Shown here one piece after another: positions 52,716-62,386 of a stretch of DNA of 64,000 nt. The DNA comes from an uncultured Verrucomicrobiota bacterium. GTDB lineage: Bacteria; Verrucomicrobiota; Verrucomicrobiia; Verrucomicrobiales; Verrucomicrobiaceae. The stretch's first letter is position 1; each line of letters opens with the position of its first letter. The stretch is from positions 1-64,000 of the forward strand of contig CAILZI010000161.1 of the NCBI GenBank assembly GCA_903838675.1, written 5' to 3'. Both the position numbers and the translations under genes were made by a program. The notes below the pieces were generated by a model. That model ran no database searches, was not told where the DNA came from, and worked only from the letters and a program-made list of their open reading frames with translations.

Positions 52716-53456
52716 ATGCCGCTGCCACGCCTCCAAGCCGAGTTTTTCGCCCAAATCGCCGATCCGCAGGGCGTGCGGGCCATCTTCGAGCACATGCCGG
52801 GCGTGTTCTTCTTCATGAAGGATGAACAGGGGCGGCACATCGCCGCGAACAGCGCCACGTATGAACGCTTCGGCATCAAGAGCGAGCGCGAGCTCGTCGG
52901 AGCGATGGACGAAAAGTTCTTCCCGCCGGAGGTCGCCAAGGCCTACCGGGAGGACGACCAGAAGGTCATCCGCAGTGGCAAGCCCCTCATCAATCGCCTC
53001 GAAGTCTGGTACGACGAGCAGCACAACCTGAGCTGGTTCCTCTGCAGCAAGTTGCCCGTCCTCGACAAACGCGGCAGGGTCATCGGCGTCATGGGCATCA
53101 CCCGGCGCGATGAAGACCGCATGCGCCAGCACGATGTCCGCGAAGTGACCGCCGCCATCCAATACGCCCGCACGCACTGTCAGCAGGTCGTCACCACGGC
53201 CGAACTCGCCCGCGCTGCCGGAGTCTCGGAACGCCACCTGCACCGCAAGCTCCGCGCCGCCCTCGGCCTCAGCCCTTACGAACTGCTGCTCCGCGCCCGC
53301 ATCCAATCCTCGGCCGAGGCCCTTGCCAAAACATCGACTCCCATCATACAAATTGCCCTCGACCACGGTTTCTGTGATCAAAGCGCCTTCACCCAGCAGT
53401 TCCGCAAACGCACCGGCATGACGCCAAAGGAGTTTCGCACCCGGCACCACGGTTGA
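52716..53456 (+). CDS. PAS-domain AraC-family transcriptional regulator
   Basis: The 246-residue protein has a PAS fold (about residues 15-125, with EHMPGVFFFMKDEQG and VIGVMGITRR) followed by an AraC double helix-turn-helix (residues 140-246: TTAELARAAGVSERHLHRKL and IIQIALDHGFCDQSAFTQQF). It probably senses a small ligand or redox state and controls the divergent PVC dehydrogenase gene 92 bases away. The 3' end of the gene recurs as an 84-base copy at 54162. Confidence 0.92.
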   Translation: MPLPRLQAEFFAQIADPQGVRAIFEHMPGVFFFMKDEQGRHIAANSATYERFGIKSERELVGAMDEKFFPPEVAKAYREDDQKVIRSGKPLINRLEVWYDEQHNLSWFLCSKLPVLDKRGRVIGVMGITRRDEDRMRQHDVREVTAAIQYARTHCQQVVTTAELARAAGVSERHLHRKLRAALGLSPYELLLRARIQSSAEALAKTSTPIIQIALDHGFCDQSAFTQQFRKRTGMTPKEFRTRHHG

Positions 53457-53472
53457 GATGGCTCAAAGCGCC

Positions 53473-54144
53473 TCAGGCCTCCGAGGACGCGGCCCGTAGG
53501 AAAGCCAGCCTTTGGCGCAAGCTGTTGGCCGCAGAGGTGTCCGGCAGCACGGCATCATCAAGCGTCAGCGTTAATTCCCATCCTCCGTGGGGCTGTCTGA
53601 AATGGGCTGCACCCAAGCTGCTCCACCAGGTGAGCATCACATGGTTTTCATCGAGCACATGCCCCACGAACTGCCGGATGCCAATCGAGGACGCATGCTC
53701 CCAGATCGCAGCCAGCAGAATCGTTCCAGCGCCTTGCCCCTGAAACTCATCCGCCACCGTGAAGGAAACTTCCGCTGTGTCCGCAGCTTCGCCGGAACGC
53801 CAAAATGAGCCACCTCCCACGCCGGGAACGTCGTCGTTATTCTCGATCACGATGATCCAGCTCGCATGCTGCCCCTGATCTTCCGCACAGAGCCGGTCGA
53901 TGAAGGTCGGATTGGCCCCGCGAAAGCTCGTCCAAAACCTGAAGTACGTGGATTCAGGCGAAAGCCGCCTGAAGGCCTCAATGATCCTCTCCCGATCATC
54001 CGGCAGCAGCGGACGCAGGATCACTGGAAGTTGGTCGCGAAGCTGCAGTCGATATTGATTCAGCAAAATGGGGAGGTCAGATTTGCATCCAAGTAGTGGC
54101 CAATTGGGCATCTGATCAACCCCGACAAAGCGGATGAATGGCAA
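53473..54144 (-). CDS. GNAT-family N-acetyltransferase
   Basis: The 223-residue protein has a GNAT fold of about 150 residues: LRPLLPDDRERIIEAFRRLS at the start, AEVSFTVADEFQGQGAGTILL with the acetyl-CoA pyrophosphate loop (QGQGAG), and GHVLDENHVML near the end. The acceptor is unknown. It resembles the acetyltransferase domain of PatZ-like proteins that acetylate enzymes, but stands alone. It lies convergent to the PAS-AraC gene, between that gene and a copy of its 3' end. Confidence 0.85.
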   Translation of the reverse strand: MPFIRFVGVDQMPNWPLLGCKSDLPILLNQYRLQLRDQLPVILRPLLPDDRERIIEAFRRLSPESTYFRFWTSFRGANPTFIDRLCAEDQGQHASWIIVIENNDDVPGVGGGSFWRSGEAADTAEVSFTVADEFQGQGAGTILLAAIWEHASSIGIRQFVGHVLDENHVMLTWWSSLGAAHFRQPHGGWELTLTLDDAVLPDTSAANSLRQRLAFLRAASSEA

Positions 54145-54161
54145 TCGGATTTGTGTGCCTT

Positions 54162-54245
54162 TGCGATCAAAGCGCCTCCACCCAGCAGTTCCGCAAACGC
54201 ATCGGCATGACGCCGAAGGAATTCTGCATGCAGCATCACGGGTGA
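54162..54245 (+). pseudogene. 84-base duplicate of the 3' end of the PAS-AraC gene
   Basis: The frame from 54162 reads CDQSASTQQFRKRIGMTPKE and ends FCMQHHG-stop. The PAS-AraC gene ends, at 53373-53456, with the same 27-residue stretch differing at five positions. DNA identity is also high. No more of the gene is found upstream of the copy, so it is a remnant of a partial duplication, with the GNAT gene caught between the two copies. Confidence 0.85.
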
Positions 54246-54757
54246 GGTTGCGCTCGTTTCAAACCCAGGTCTCCACTCCACAAGTCGGGATCTTCCGGCG
54301 GATGGGAGAGGAGCCTAAGTTCCCCAGAATATTCGATAAAGCCCATCGTAGAGTCGATTCCCTCGGCTGCGAGATGCAAATTCCAGTCATGCCTTTCCCA
54401 TTTTCCAGCAAAGCCTTCGTTATCGGAATGATACTCGAAACTGTGATCCGCCCGGAGGAGGATGGTCTCGGAAAAATCCATCCAAAAGTCTCGCTCTCGC
54501 AGCCAGGTTCCGAGCACTGCCTTATCCTCACGCACGAGGGGATTCCATTCTAAGAGAGAGTTCATGATCACATCGGCAGTGATCAAGCCGATCACTATGA
54601 GTGATATGACGGCACCCATCATTTGCAGGGAACGCCGTCGAGTCCGCCAGCCAAGGACAAAACACGTCACCCCCACGAGAAAGAGTCCACCCAGGAATAG
54701 CGCAATGAACAGATAGCCAAAAGGAATCGCTGTTCTAAACATGGCGTGAAGTAGCAT
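54236..54757 (-). CDS. Small membrane protein of unknown function
   Basis: The 173-residue protein has two N-terminal spans (IPFGYLFIALFLGGLFLVGVT and MMGAVISLIVIGLITADVIM) and a C-terminal domain of about 100 residues that is probably outside. No family is recognised. An ATG at 54742 is an alternative start. It is convergent with the AraC remnant, which it overlaps by 10 bases, and divergent from recD2. Confidence 0.65.
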   Translation of the reverse strand: MLLHAMFRTAIPFGYLFIALFLGGLFLVGVTCFVLGWRTRRRSLQMMGAVISLIVIGLITADVIMNSLLEWNPLVREDKAVLGTWLRERDFWMDFSETILLRADHSFEYHSDNEGFAGKWERHDWNLHLAAEGIDSTMGFIEYSGELRLLSHPPEDPDLWSGDLGLKRAQPHP

Positions 54758-54806
54758 GTTGGCGGTGACACTGGCAATCAGATTTCCGCAGTGCTAGCCT
54801 GCTCCC

Positions 54807-56984
54807 ATGCCAGCCCCGCGAAACACTCCTAAATCCGAAGTCCTGCGCGGACTCGTGGACCGGGTCGTGTTTCACAATGAGGACAATGGCTACTGCATCC
54901 TGAAAATCGTCCCCGAAGGCCGGCACGATGTCGTGAGCCTGATTGGCAAAGCGCCGCGCGTGGTCGCTGGCGAGGAATTTGAAGCCAAAGGCGTGTGGGA
55001 GCCAAACCGCGACTTCGGTCCGCAGTTCAAAGCAGACGCACTCAAGCTCCGACGCCCCGACTCACTCGCAGGCATCGAGCGCTACCTCGGCAGCGGCTTG
55101 ATCGAAGGCATCGGGCCGAAGTATGCCAAGCGCATGGTGGAAAAGTTCGGGCCAAAGATCTTCGACATCATCGAAAACGAATCCAAGAAACTCGAAGACG
55201 TCGAAGGCGTGGGCAAAAAGCGCCGCACAGAAATCCGCGAATCCTGGATCAAGCAGAAGTCCATCCACGGCATCATGCTCTTTCTGCATCAGCACGGCAT
55301 CAGTTCATCTCGTGCCCTGCGCATCTACAAGACCTACGGCGAAGAATCGCAGGCCGTGCTGAAGGAGAACCCCTATCGACTGGCGCAGGACATCCGCGGC
55401 ATCGGCTTCAAAACGGCGGACGACATCGCCTATCAGCTCGGCGTGGCCGAAGACGCACCAGAGCGCATCAAGGCGGGCATTCTGCACGTGCTCGAAAGCG
55501 CCGCCGGAAACGGCCACTGCTGTGTCCCAGAGACCGAGGTGATCAAGAAAGCCATCGACCTGCTCGGCGTGGAAACCTTGATCGCACCACAAATCGAAGC
55601 CCTCATCGCGAGTGATCTTATCGAACGGCACGACACCTTTTTATACCTGCCCTACCTGCGCGCCGCAGAGCAAAGCATCGCGGCGAATGTGAAGTCACTC
55701 GCAGCTTTGCCCGCGGCTTATCCCAGCATCGACGAAGACGCTGCTCTGGCCTGGGTGATGAAAAAGACAGGAAAGGAACTGGCCGAAAGCCAGCAGCGCG
55801 CGGTACGCGAGGCTCTGCGTCATCGCCTGCTCATCATCACCGGCGGCCCCGGCGTGGGCAAGACCACCATCCTGCGCAGCATCCTTCTCATTCTGCAAAG
55901 CAAGCAGATCAAACTCGTGCTCGCCGCACCCACCGGCCGCGCTGCCAAGCGTCTCACCGAAAGCACCGGCCTGGAGGCAAAAACACTCCACCGGCTCCTC
56001 GAATACCAGGGCGAAGGCCAGTGGGGTCGCCATCGTGGCAAGCCACTCGCGGGCCATTTGTTCGTCGTGGATGAAGCGTCGATGATTGATGCCCCCCTGA
56101 TGGCGCAGTTTCTCTCCGCACTGCCTGACGGCGCGCACCTGCTCATCGTGGGAGATGCCGATCAGCTTCCCTCCGTCGGTCCCGGAATGGTGCTGCATGA
56201 TTTGATCGCCAGTGACAAGGTGCCCTGCGTGAAGCTCACCGAGATCTTCCGCCAGGCCGCCAGCAGCCGCATCATCACCAGCGCACACGCGATCAATCGC
56301 GGCCAGGTGCCCGATTTGAAACCCTCACGCAGCAGCGACTTCTTTTTTCTTACCGCCAGTGAGCCAGAGGAGATCAAGCACACGCTCGTCGAGCTTGCCC
56401 ACACTCGCCTCGCCGCCAAATACGGCCTCGATCCCATCCGCGACATCCAGGTGCTCACGCCGATGAATCGCAACCTCCTCGGCACCATCTCGCTCAATCA
56501 ATCACTCCAGCTCGCCCTCAATCCGCCCAACGAACTCAAATTCGAGATCGAGCGTTTCGGCGTCACCTTCCGTGTCGGCGACAAAGTCATCCAGACGCAC
56601 AACAACTACGACAAGGAAGTCTTCAATGGTGACATCGGTCACATCGTCACCATCGATGCCGACCCAGTGAAGATCCACGTCCGCTACGATGCCGACCGCC
56701 TCGTCGAATACGAACCCGGAGAGCTTGATGAACTCCAGCTCGCCTACGCGCTCAGCATTCACAAAAGCCAGGGCAGCGAGTTCCCCTGCGTCATCATTCC
56801 CGTCAGCACCCAGCATTACGTCCTGTTGGAGCGCAGCCTGATCTACACCGCCATCACCCGCGCCAAAAAACTGTGCGTTCTTGTTGGCGATGAGCGCGCT
56901 CTGTCACTCGCTGTGAGCAAGCAGGAAAGCCGCAAACGCTGGACGGGACTGCGCCAATTATTGTGCTCGTCATCTGGCGGATGA
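54807..56984 (+). CDS. recD2: RecD2-type ATP-dependent DNA helicase
   Basis: The 725-residue protein matches RecD2 (RecD/TraA family). It has an N-terminal OB-like part, tandem helix-hairpin-helix motifs (YLGSGLIEGIGPKYAKRMV and GIGFKTADDIAYQLG), then SF1B motifs: ITGGPGVGKTTILRSI, VVDEASMIDA, VGDADQLPSVGPG, and the C-terminal YALSIHKSQGSEFP with TRAKK. It unwinds DNA 5' to 3' without RecBC and helps repair and replication-fork processing. It precedes the MoxR operon by 6 bases and may share a transcript. Confidence 0.95.
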   Translation: MPAPRNTPKSEVLRGLVDRVVFHNEDNGYCILKIVPEGRHDVVSLIGKAPRVVAGEEFEAKGVWEPNRDFGPQFKADALKLRRPDSLAGIERYLGSGLIEGIGPKYAKRMVEKFGPKIFDIIENESKKLEDVEGVGKKRRTEIRESWIKQKSIHGIMLFLHQHGISSSRALRIYKTYGEESQAVLKENPYRLAQDIRGIGFKTADDIAYQLGVAEDAPERIKAGILHVLESAAGNGHCCVPETEVIKKAIDLLGVETLIAPQIEALIASDLIERHDTFLYLPYLRAAEQSIAANVKSLAALPAAYPSIDEDAALAWVMKKTGKELAESQQRAVREALRHRLLIITGGPGVGKTTILRSILLILQSKQIKLVLAAPTGRAAKRLTESTGLEAKTLHRLLEYQGEGQWGRHRGKPLAGHLFVVDEASMIDAPLMAQFLSALPDGAHLLIVGDADQLPSVGPGMVLHDLIASDKVPCVKLTEIFRQAASSRIITSAHAINRGQVPDLKPSRSSDFFFLTASEPEEIKHTLVELAHTRLAAKYGLDPIRDIQVLTPMNRNLLGTISLNQSLQLALNPPNELKFEIERFGVTFRVGDKVIQTHNNYDKEVFNGDIGHIVTIDADPVKIHVRYDADRLVEYEPGELDELQLAYALSIHKSQGSEFPCVIIPVSTQHYVLLERSLIYTAITRAKKLCVLVGDERALSLAVSKQESRKRWTGLRQLLCSSSGG

Positions 56985-56990
56985 TCGGAT

Positions 56991-58340
56991 ATGAGTTCCG
57001 GCATGACGGATCAAGCTCAGCTTTCCTCGGCCTGGTTGAGACAGGCGTGCCACACTCGGCGCAAGGTGAACACCGGCTGGTGGCTGGCTCGCGCGATGCC
57101 CCTGCTCGTGATGGGAGGAGTGCTCGGATTCATCATGATTTTTGTGCTGCGTTCGCGTGGCATGGAGCTGGCTTGGAGCCACGTCTGGCCATGGGTGGCG
57201 TCAGGCTTTGTGGCTTTGATGCTTGCAAGTTGGCTGCTGGCCCGGCGGCAGTTTGTTTCGACCTCCCAGGCCATGGTGCGCTTGGAGTCGGAACTGCAGC
57301 TGCACAATGCGCTGACGACTGCGGCGGCAGGCCATGGCGTCTGGCCGGCGTTGGTCTCCACGATAGACGACGGCTGGCGCTGGCGCTGGCAGGCCGTGGG
57401 CGGGCCCTTCGTGGCATTCGTCGGCAGTCTGGCCCTGGCCATCTGGTTGCCCGTGGCGCAGGACGTTGAAGCCAAAGGGCCGACAGTGGAGCCGCAGGCC
57501 TGGGCGCAGATGGAAGACTGGCTGGAAAAGCTGAAGGAAGAGCAGATCGTCACCGAAGAGGAAAAAGAAGAGCAACTGGCGAAAATTTCCGACCTCCGCG
57601 ATCAGCCGCCGGAAAAGTGGTTCAGCCATGAGAGCCTGAACGCGGGAGACACGCTCAAAGAGCAGCTGCAGCGTGAGATCAAACAACTGGCGCAAAATCT
57701 CTCCACGGCTGAGCGCAGCCTCAATGCGCTGAAAAATTACGCCGACCAGCTCTCAGTGGAAGCCAAGGAGCAGCTGCTCAAAGACTTCGATCAGGCATTG
57801 GCGGACATGAAGTCGAGCGCTTTGGAACTTGATCCCAAACTGCTGAAGTCGATTGCGGGCATCGACCCCAAAAATCTGAAGAGCCTTTCCAAGGAGCAGA
57901 TGAAACAACTCGGAGAGTCCATGAAAAAGAAGGCGGGTGCCTGCAATGGCATGTGCAAAAATCCCGGGTTTCTCGGCGATGGCGAAGGCGAGGACGACGA
58001 ACTGGCAGCGGCCATGGGACAGCTGAAAAAGCAGGGCCAGGGCGAAGGCCCCGGCAAAGGCGCCATCACACGTGGGCCGGGCACGGCACCGCTGACACTG
58101 TCTGATGAAGAAAATGATTTCGGCACGAACAAAAACGAAGCGGTTTCAAACACCGACTTGTCTCGCGCCCAGGTGGGCGACATGCTGGCGCTGCAGAATG
58201 GCAAGCACGATGTGGACAAGACCGCCAAAGGCCCCCAGGCCGCCGGCACGGTGCAAAATGCCGGTCAGGGTGGCGAGCAGGTCTGGCGTGAGTCTTTGAC
58301 ACCAGAGGAGAAGGCGGTGCTGAAGCGCGTTTTCCGCTGA
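56991..58340 (+). CDS. Membrane protein with coiled-coil region, unknown function
   Basis: The 449-residue protein has three membrane spans in the first 160 residues (near 37-55, 65-83 and 137-155), then a long coiled coil (residues 170-300) and a low-complexity Gly/Glu-rich C-terminal part. No catalytic motif is seen. It heads a plus-strand run with a MoxR ATPase, an exported membrane protein and an ABC exporter, where a scaffold or substrate protein is plausible. Confidence 0.8.
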   Translation: MSSGMTDQAQLSSAWLRQACHTRRKVNTGWWLARAMPLLVMGGVLGFIMIFVLRSRGMELAWSHVWPWVASGFVALMLASWLLARRQFVSTSQAMVRLESELQLHNALTTAAAGHGVWPALVSTIDDGWRWRWQAVGGPFVAFVGSLALAIWLPVAQDVEAKGPTVEPQAWAQMEDWLEKLKEEQIVTEEEKEEQLAKISDLRDQPPEKWFSHESLNAGDTLKEQLQREIKQLAQNLSTAERSLNALKNYADQLSVEAKEQLLKDFDQALADMKSSALELDPKLLKSIAGIDPKNLKSLSKEQMKQLGESMKKKAGACNGMCKNPGFLGDGEGEDDELAAAMGQLKKQGQGEGPGKGAITRGPGTAPLTLSDEENDFGTNKNEAVSNTDLSRAQVGDMLALQNGKHDVDKTAKGPQAAGTVQNAGQGGEQVWRESLTPEEKAVLKRVFR

Positions 58341-58442
58341 GCTGTTCTCCCTCATCTCAGCTGAGAGCGTCATTTGTGAAATGTGTGTGAAGTTCCCTTT
58401 TCAACTCGACTTCATGCGTTGGTTCTTGTTTTAGTCTGAAGA

Positions 58443-59459
58443 ATGACAGACGCCTACGCTTCAGACTCAGAGATCCAGTCGGCATCCCTACCCCTCGATG
58501 CCCTGCGTCGAACGCTGAATGAGGTGCTGTTTGGTCAAAGTGAACTCATCGATCTGGTTCTCTGCGGCGTCATCGCACGCGGGCATGTACTGCTCGAAGG
58601 CCTGCCCGGCCTGGGAAAAACCGAGCTGGTGAAAGGACTCTCGAAGGCGCTGAATCTCACCACCCGCCGCGTGCAGTTCACGCCGGACCTGCTGCCCGGA
58701 GACATCACGGGCAATCCGGTGCTTCAGGAAGTGGATGGCAAACGCGAGTTTGTGTTTCAACCGGGACCCGTTTTCACCAACCTGCTGCTGGCGGATGAAA
58801 TCAACCGCGCCTCCCCCAAGACCCAGTCCGCACTTCTCGAAGCGATGCAGGAGCGCCGCGTCACGGTGCTGGGGCAGACTCACTCTCTGCCCGATCCATT
58901 CTTTGTGCTCGCCACGCAGAACCCCATCGAACTCGAAGGCACCTATCCGCTGCCTGAGGCGCAGGTGGACCGCTTTTTGTTCAAGCTGGAGGTGCTGCGC
59001 AATTCAGCGGAGACACTGATGAAGATCGTGACCCAGCGCGAACTCGGCGTCGAGCCGCAGGTGGCGTCCGTGGTCACACGCGAGGCATTTGCGCAGATTC
59101 AGGCGACAGCACGCCGCATTTTCCTGCCTGAGATCGTGGCAGACTACATCGCACGCATTGTTGACGCCACGCACCCGGGACAGTCGCAGGCGTCGCTGGG
59201 CGTGCGCTTCGGCGCCAGTCCACGTGCGGCGCTGAGTCTGGCTGCAGCTTCAAAGGCGCGCGCGCTGATGCATGGCAGGCCGAATGCCAGCTTTGAAGAC
59301 GTGCAGGCCCTGGCGCTGCCGGTGCTCAATCATCGTGTGCTGCTGGATTACACCGCGCGCATGGACGGCAAAACTAGCGCAGGCGTGGTGCGTGCCATTC
59401 TGGCGGAAGTGCCGGTGCAAAATCTCGCCACACCACGCACGCTGAAGGAGGCTGCATGA
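58443..59459 (+). CDS. MoxR-family AAA+ ATPase
   Basis: The 338-residue protein is a MoxR AAA+ ATPase. It has LLEGLPGLGKTELVKGL (Walker A), NLLLADEINRASPKTQSALLEAMQERRVT (Walker B and sensor-1 region), and FVLATQNPIELEGTYPLPEAQ. MoxR proteins are chaperones, often partnered with a DUF58 or VWA protein. No DUF58 or VWA gene follows here, which is unusual. The end overlaps the next gene by four bases (ATGA). Confidence 0.95.
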   Translation: MTDAYASDSEIQSASLPLDALRRTLNEVLFGQSELIDLVLCGVIARGHVLLEGLPGLGKTELVKGLSKALNLTTRRVQFTPDLLPGDITGNPVLQEVDGKREFVFQPGPVFTNLLLADEINRASPKTQSALLEAMQERRVTVLGQTHSLPDPFFVLATQNPIELEGTYPLPEAQVDRFLFKLEVLRNSAETLMKIVTQRELGVEPQVASVVTREAFAQIQATARRIFLPEIVADYIARIVDATHPGQSQASLGVRFGASPRAALSLAAASKARALMHGRPNASFEDVQALALPVLNHRVLLDYTARMDGKTSAGVVRAILAEVPVQNLATPRTLKEAA

Positions 59460-61252
59460 AGTCTTTCCACCGCCTGCTGCTGGTTGTGCTGCTGCTGGGG
59501 GTCTCGGCGGCGCATGCTCAGAAAAACATCGCCAATGAAGAGCTGGATCTAGCCTCCGGCACTCGTGTGCAGGTGCGCAGCGTGTTTGATCCTCTGCCTC
59601 CTTCAGGATACGCGCCCATGCGTATCGTGGCGACGAACGGCACCAGCCGGAATGCGCGCTGGGACTTTGATTTTCACTCGCAGTCCCAGCACTACCAGCA
59701 GCAAAACGAGCACGACAGCAGCTTTTCAGTGGATGTACCTTCACGCTCCACGCAGTCGGCGTTGTTCCTGGTGCCTCTGGCCGTGGACTATGATGACGGC
59801 AGCATGGGTTCCTCCGGCCACATGCTGCGTGTGGGCATTTCAGGTACAGGATTCGATGAGCCGCCCAAGTTCGACCATGAGAACCGAGTCGATGGGATTC
59901 CGGCGCTGGCGCTCAGTGAAGCATTGGCGGAGTTCAGCATCACGCAGATCAACAAGGAGCTGGAGGCAAAGCTGCGCTCAGGTCGTGGCGGCTATTACGG
60001 CGGCACCCTGAACTTTGGCAGCCGCTTTGAACCAGCCGATCTGCCAGACTCATGGCTGGGCTACAGCGGTTTTGATTTCATCCTGCTCAGCGGTGCCGAC
60101 TGGCAAAAACTGAAACCTGCCGTGAAGCGTGCCCTGCTGGAATGGGTGCGGCTCGGCGGGAAGCTGCATGTCTATCTCTCGCCCGGGACCTACTCTGAAT
60201 CGCTTGGACTGCCGGACATTTCCAGTGCGGGCTATCATGCGGTGTCGCTGGGAAAAATCTTCACCCTGAGCTGGGATGGCAAGACCCTGCCTGCGCGTGA
60301 GACGGTGAACCGCTACTGGGGGGAGACACAGCGCGTGAGCAGTCTCAGATCTGACCATACCATTTCAAGTGCCTGGCCTCTGCTGGGACTGCTGGGCACG
60401 CGCAGTTTTGCCTCCTGGCAGGTGATCGTGTTTCTGGTGGTCTTTGGCATGCTCGTGGGGCCGGTGAATTTGTTCGTGCTGGCACCACCGGGCAAAAGGC
60501 ACAAGCTCTTCATCACCACGCCGCTGCTCTCCATCGGTGCCAGTGTGGTCATGGTGGTGCTGATTCTTCTGCAGGATGGCACCGGCGGCGTGGGGCGGCG
60601 CTTCATCGCCATCAATCTCGAACCCGGCGAAGCGGCGGCATATGTGACGCAGGAACAGGTCAGCCGCACCGGCGTTCTGCTGGGCGCTGGCTTTGAGATG
60701 AAGCAGCCTGCGCTCGTCGAACCGGTCGTGATGCCGGACACACCGTGGGTGAAGCTGAAAAAGACATCCTCCGCGCAGTCCGCGAGTCTGACGCAGGACG
60801 GACGCGAACGGCGCGGCAATTTCTTCCAAAGCCGCGCAGAACAGGGGCAGGTGCTGCGTGCAGCCGTCTCGACGCGTGCACGTCTGGAACTCAAGGCCGA
60901 TGCTGCGCCTGATGCCGCACCAACACTGACCTCAGCCCTTGGTTTCACGGTGGATGAACTGTTTTACACAGATGCTGCAGGCGGTCAGTGGCGGCTCGAA
61001 AAACCGCTGAGCACCGGCCAGAGTGCGACACTGGTCAAAACGGATGCCACAACGAAAAATCAGTGGCTCGGTGCTGCCTTCGATCCAGCCGTAAACACGC
61101 TGCAAACTTCGCTTAACAGCGCCACAACGGACCGCCGCTCGTTTTTCGTCGCAAAGGCCGGGCACGCGTCTGATTTCACCCTCGACACCCTGTCCTCCAT
61201 TCGCTGGGAGGACGATCGGATTGTTGTCTTCGGCCCGGTGACGCAGCCCTGA
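59456..61252 (+). CDS. Exported membrane protein with a GATase-1-like domain
   Basis: The 598-residue protein has a signal peptide (residues 1-21), a periplasmic domain with the flavodoxin-like pattern FDFILLSGADWQKLKPAVKRA and WVRLGGKLHVYLSP, two spans near residues 322-340 and 355-372, and a long C-terminal outer part. The pattern resembles inactive class I glutamine amidotransferase folds found next to gliding-type ABC exporters. No catalytic Cys triad is seen. It is coupled to MoxR and precedes the ABC ATPase. Confidence 0.78.
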   Translation: MKSFHRLLLVVLLLGVSAAHAQKNIANEELDLASGTRVQVRSVFDPLPPSGYAPMRIVATNGTSRNARWDFDFHSQSQHYQQQNEHDSSFSVDVPSRSTQSALFLVPLAVDYDDGSMGSSGHMLRVGISGTGFDEPPKFDHENRVDGIPALALSEALAEFSITQINKELEAKLRSGRGGYYGGTLNFGSRFEPADLPDSWLGYSGFDFILLSGADWQKLKPAVKRALLEWVRLGGKLHVYLSPGTYSESLGLPDISSAGYHAVSLGKIFTLSWDGKTLPARETVNRYWGETQRVSSLRSDHTISSAWPLLGLLGTRSFASWQVIVFLVVFGMLVGPVNLFVLAPPGKRHKLFITTPLLSIGASVVMVVLILLQDGTGGVGRRFIAINLEPGEAAAYVTQEQVSRTGVLLGAGFEMKQPALVEPVVMPDTPWVKLKKTSSAQSASLTQDGRERRGNFFQSRAEQGQVLRAAVSTRARLELKADAAPDAAPTLTSALGFTVDELFYTDAAGGQWRLEKPLSTGQSATLVKTDATTKNQWLGAAFDPAVNTLQTSLNSATTDRRSFFVAKAGHASDFTLDTLSSIRWEDDRIVVFGPVTQP

Positions 61253-61272
61253 ACTCCGCATCTTCGATACAC

Positions 61273-62325
61273 ATGTCATCGTCTGTTTCAAACTCCTCAC
61301 CGGCTCACGAGATGGATCGCAGCCAGCCTGCGGTCGTGGTGGAGGATATTCACCGCAGCTTCGGCAGCCTGAAGGCGGTGGATGGCGTGTCCTTCAGCAT
61401 TGACCACGGACGAGTGGTCGGCTTCGTCGGTGCAAACGGTGCGGGCAAAACCACCACCATGCGCATCATGGCCACGCTTGACTCTCCCGGCAGCGGCCGG
61501 GTGTGCATCGGCGGGCACAATGTCGTGCATCATCCCGCCAAGGTGCGCCGTCTGCTGGGCTGGATGCCGGACAGCTTTGGCACCTACGAGCACATGACCG
61601 TGCTCGAATACCTCGACTTTTATGCACGTGCCCTCGGCTTCAAAGGCGCTGATCGTCTGCGCCGCATTCAGGAGGTGATGGATTTCACCGATCTCACACC
61701 GCTGGCGGATCGCATGAGCAACAAGATGTCCAAAGGCCAGACTCAGCGCCTCTGTCTGGGCCGCGCGCTCCTGCACGATCCGCAGATCCTCATTCTCGAT
61801 GAACCGGCCGCAGGCCTGGATCCCAAAGCGCGCGTGGAGCTGAAAAACCTCATTCGCATTCTGGCGCAGGAGGGTAAAACCATCCTCATCAGTTCCCACA
61901 TTCTCAGCGAACTCGGGGAAATGTGCGACAGCCTGCTGTTCATCGACAAAGGCCGCATCGTTCATCATGGCGACGCTGAAAGCATGGTGCGCGGTACTGA
62001 GACTGCAGACGAGACACTGGTGCATGTGCAGATCGCGGGCGAACCGGTCAGGCTCATCGAATGGGCGCTCACTGCGCCGATGATCAAGATCGAAGAAGAG
62101 ACAAAACGCGGCGCGCGTCTGCGCATTCAGTCGGTTGATGAAGCCACGCTGGCAGGAGTGCTCCGCCGCATGATTCAGGATGGCCTGCCCGTGCTCGACT
62201 ACCACCGCGAAGAGCGCCGGCTCGAAGATGCGTTCATCGACATGCTCGGCCAGATTGACAAGAACACCTTCAAAGCACCGCCGCCGGGAGGGGTGCTGCC
62301 AAAAAACACAGAAGACGCAAAATAA
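61273..62325 (+). CDS. ABC transporter ATP-binding protein
   Basis: The 350-residue protein has GANGAGKTTTMRIM (Walker A), SKGQTQRLCLGRAL (signature), LILDEPAAGLDP (Walker B) and SSHILSELGEM (H-loop). The extra C-terminal part of about 100 residues is of the NatA/GldA kind. It is followed by two related permeases. The set likely extrudes a lipid or cell-surface component, or drives a gliding-type system; the substrate is unknown. Confidence 0.95.
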   Translation: MSSSVSNSSPAHEMDRSQPAVVVEDIHRSFGSLKAVDGVSFSIDHGRVVGFVGANGAGKTTTMRIMATLDSPGSGRVCIGGHNVVHHPAKVRRLLGWMPDSFGTYEHMTVLEYLDFYARALGFKGADRLRRIQEVMDFTDLTPLADRMSNKMSKGQTQRLCLGRALLHDPQILILDEPAAGLDPKARVELKNLIRILAQEGKTILISSHILSELGEMCDSLLFIDKGRIVHHGDAESMVRGTETADETLVHVQIAGEPVRLIEWALTAPMIKIEEETKRGARLRIQSVDEATLAGVLRRMIQDGLPVLDYHREERRLEDAFIDMLGQIDKNTFKAPPPGGVLPKNTEDAK

Positions 62326-62386
62326 TGCATCAACTCTGGATCCTCATTTTTGCAGCTTTTTGCGCTTCTTTGCGGCCATCCCACTC

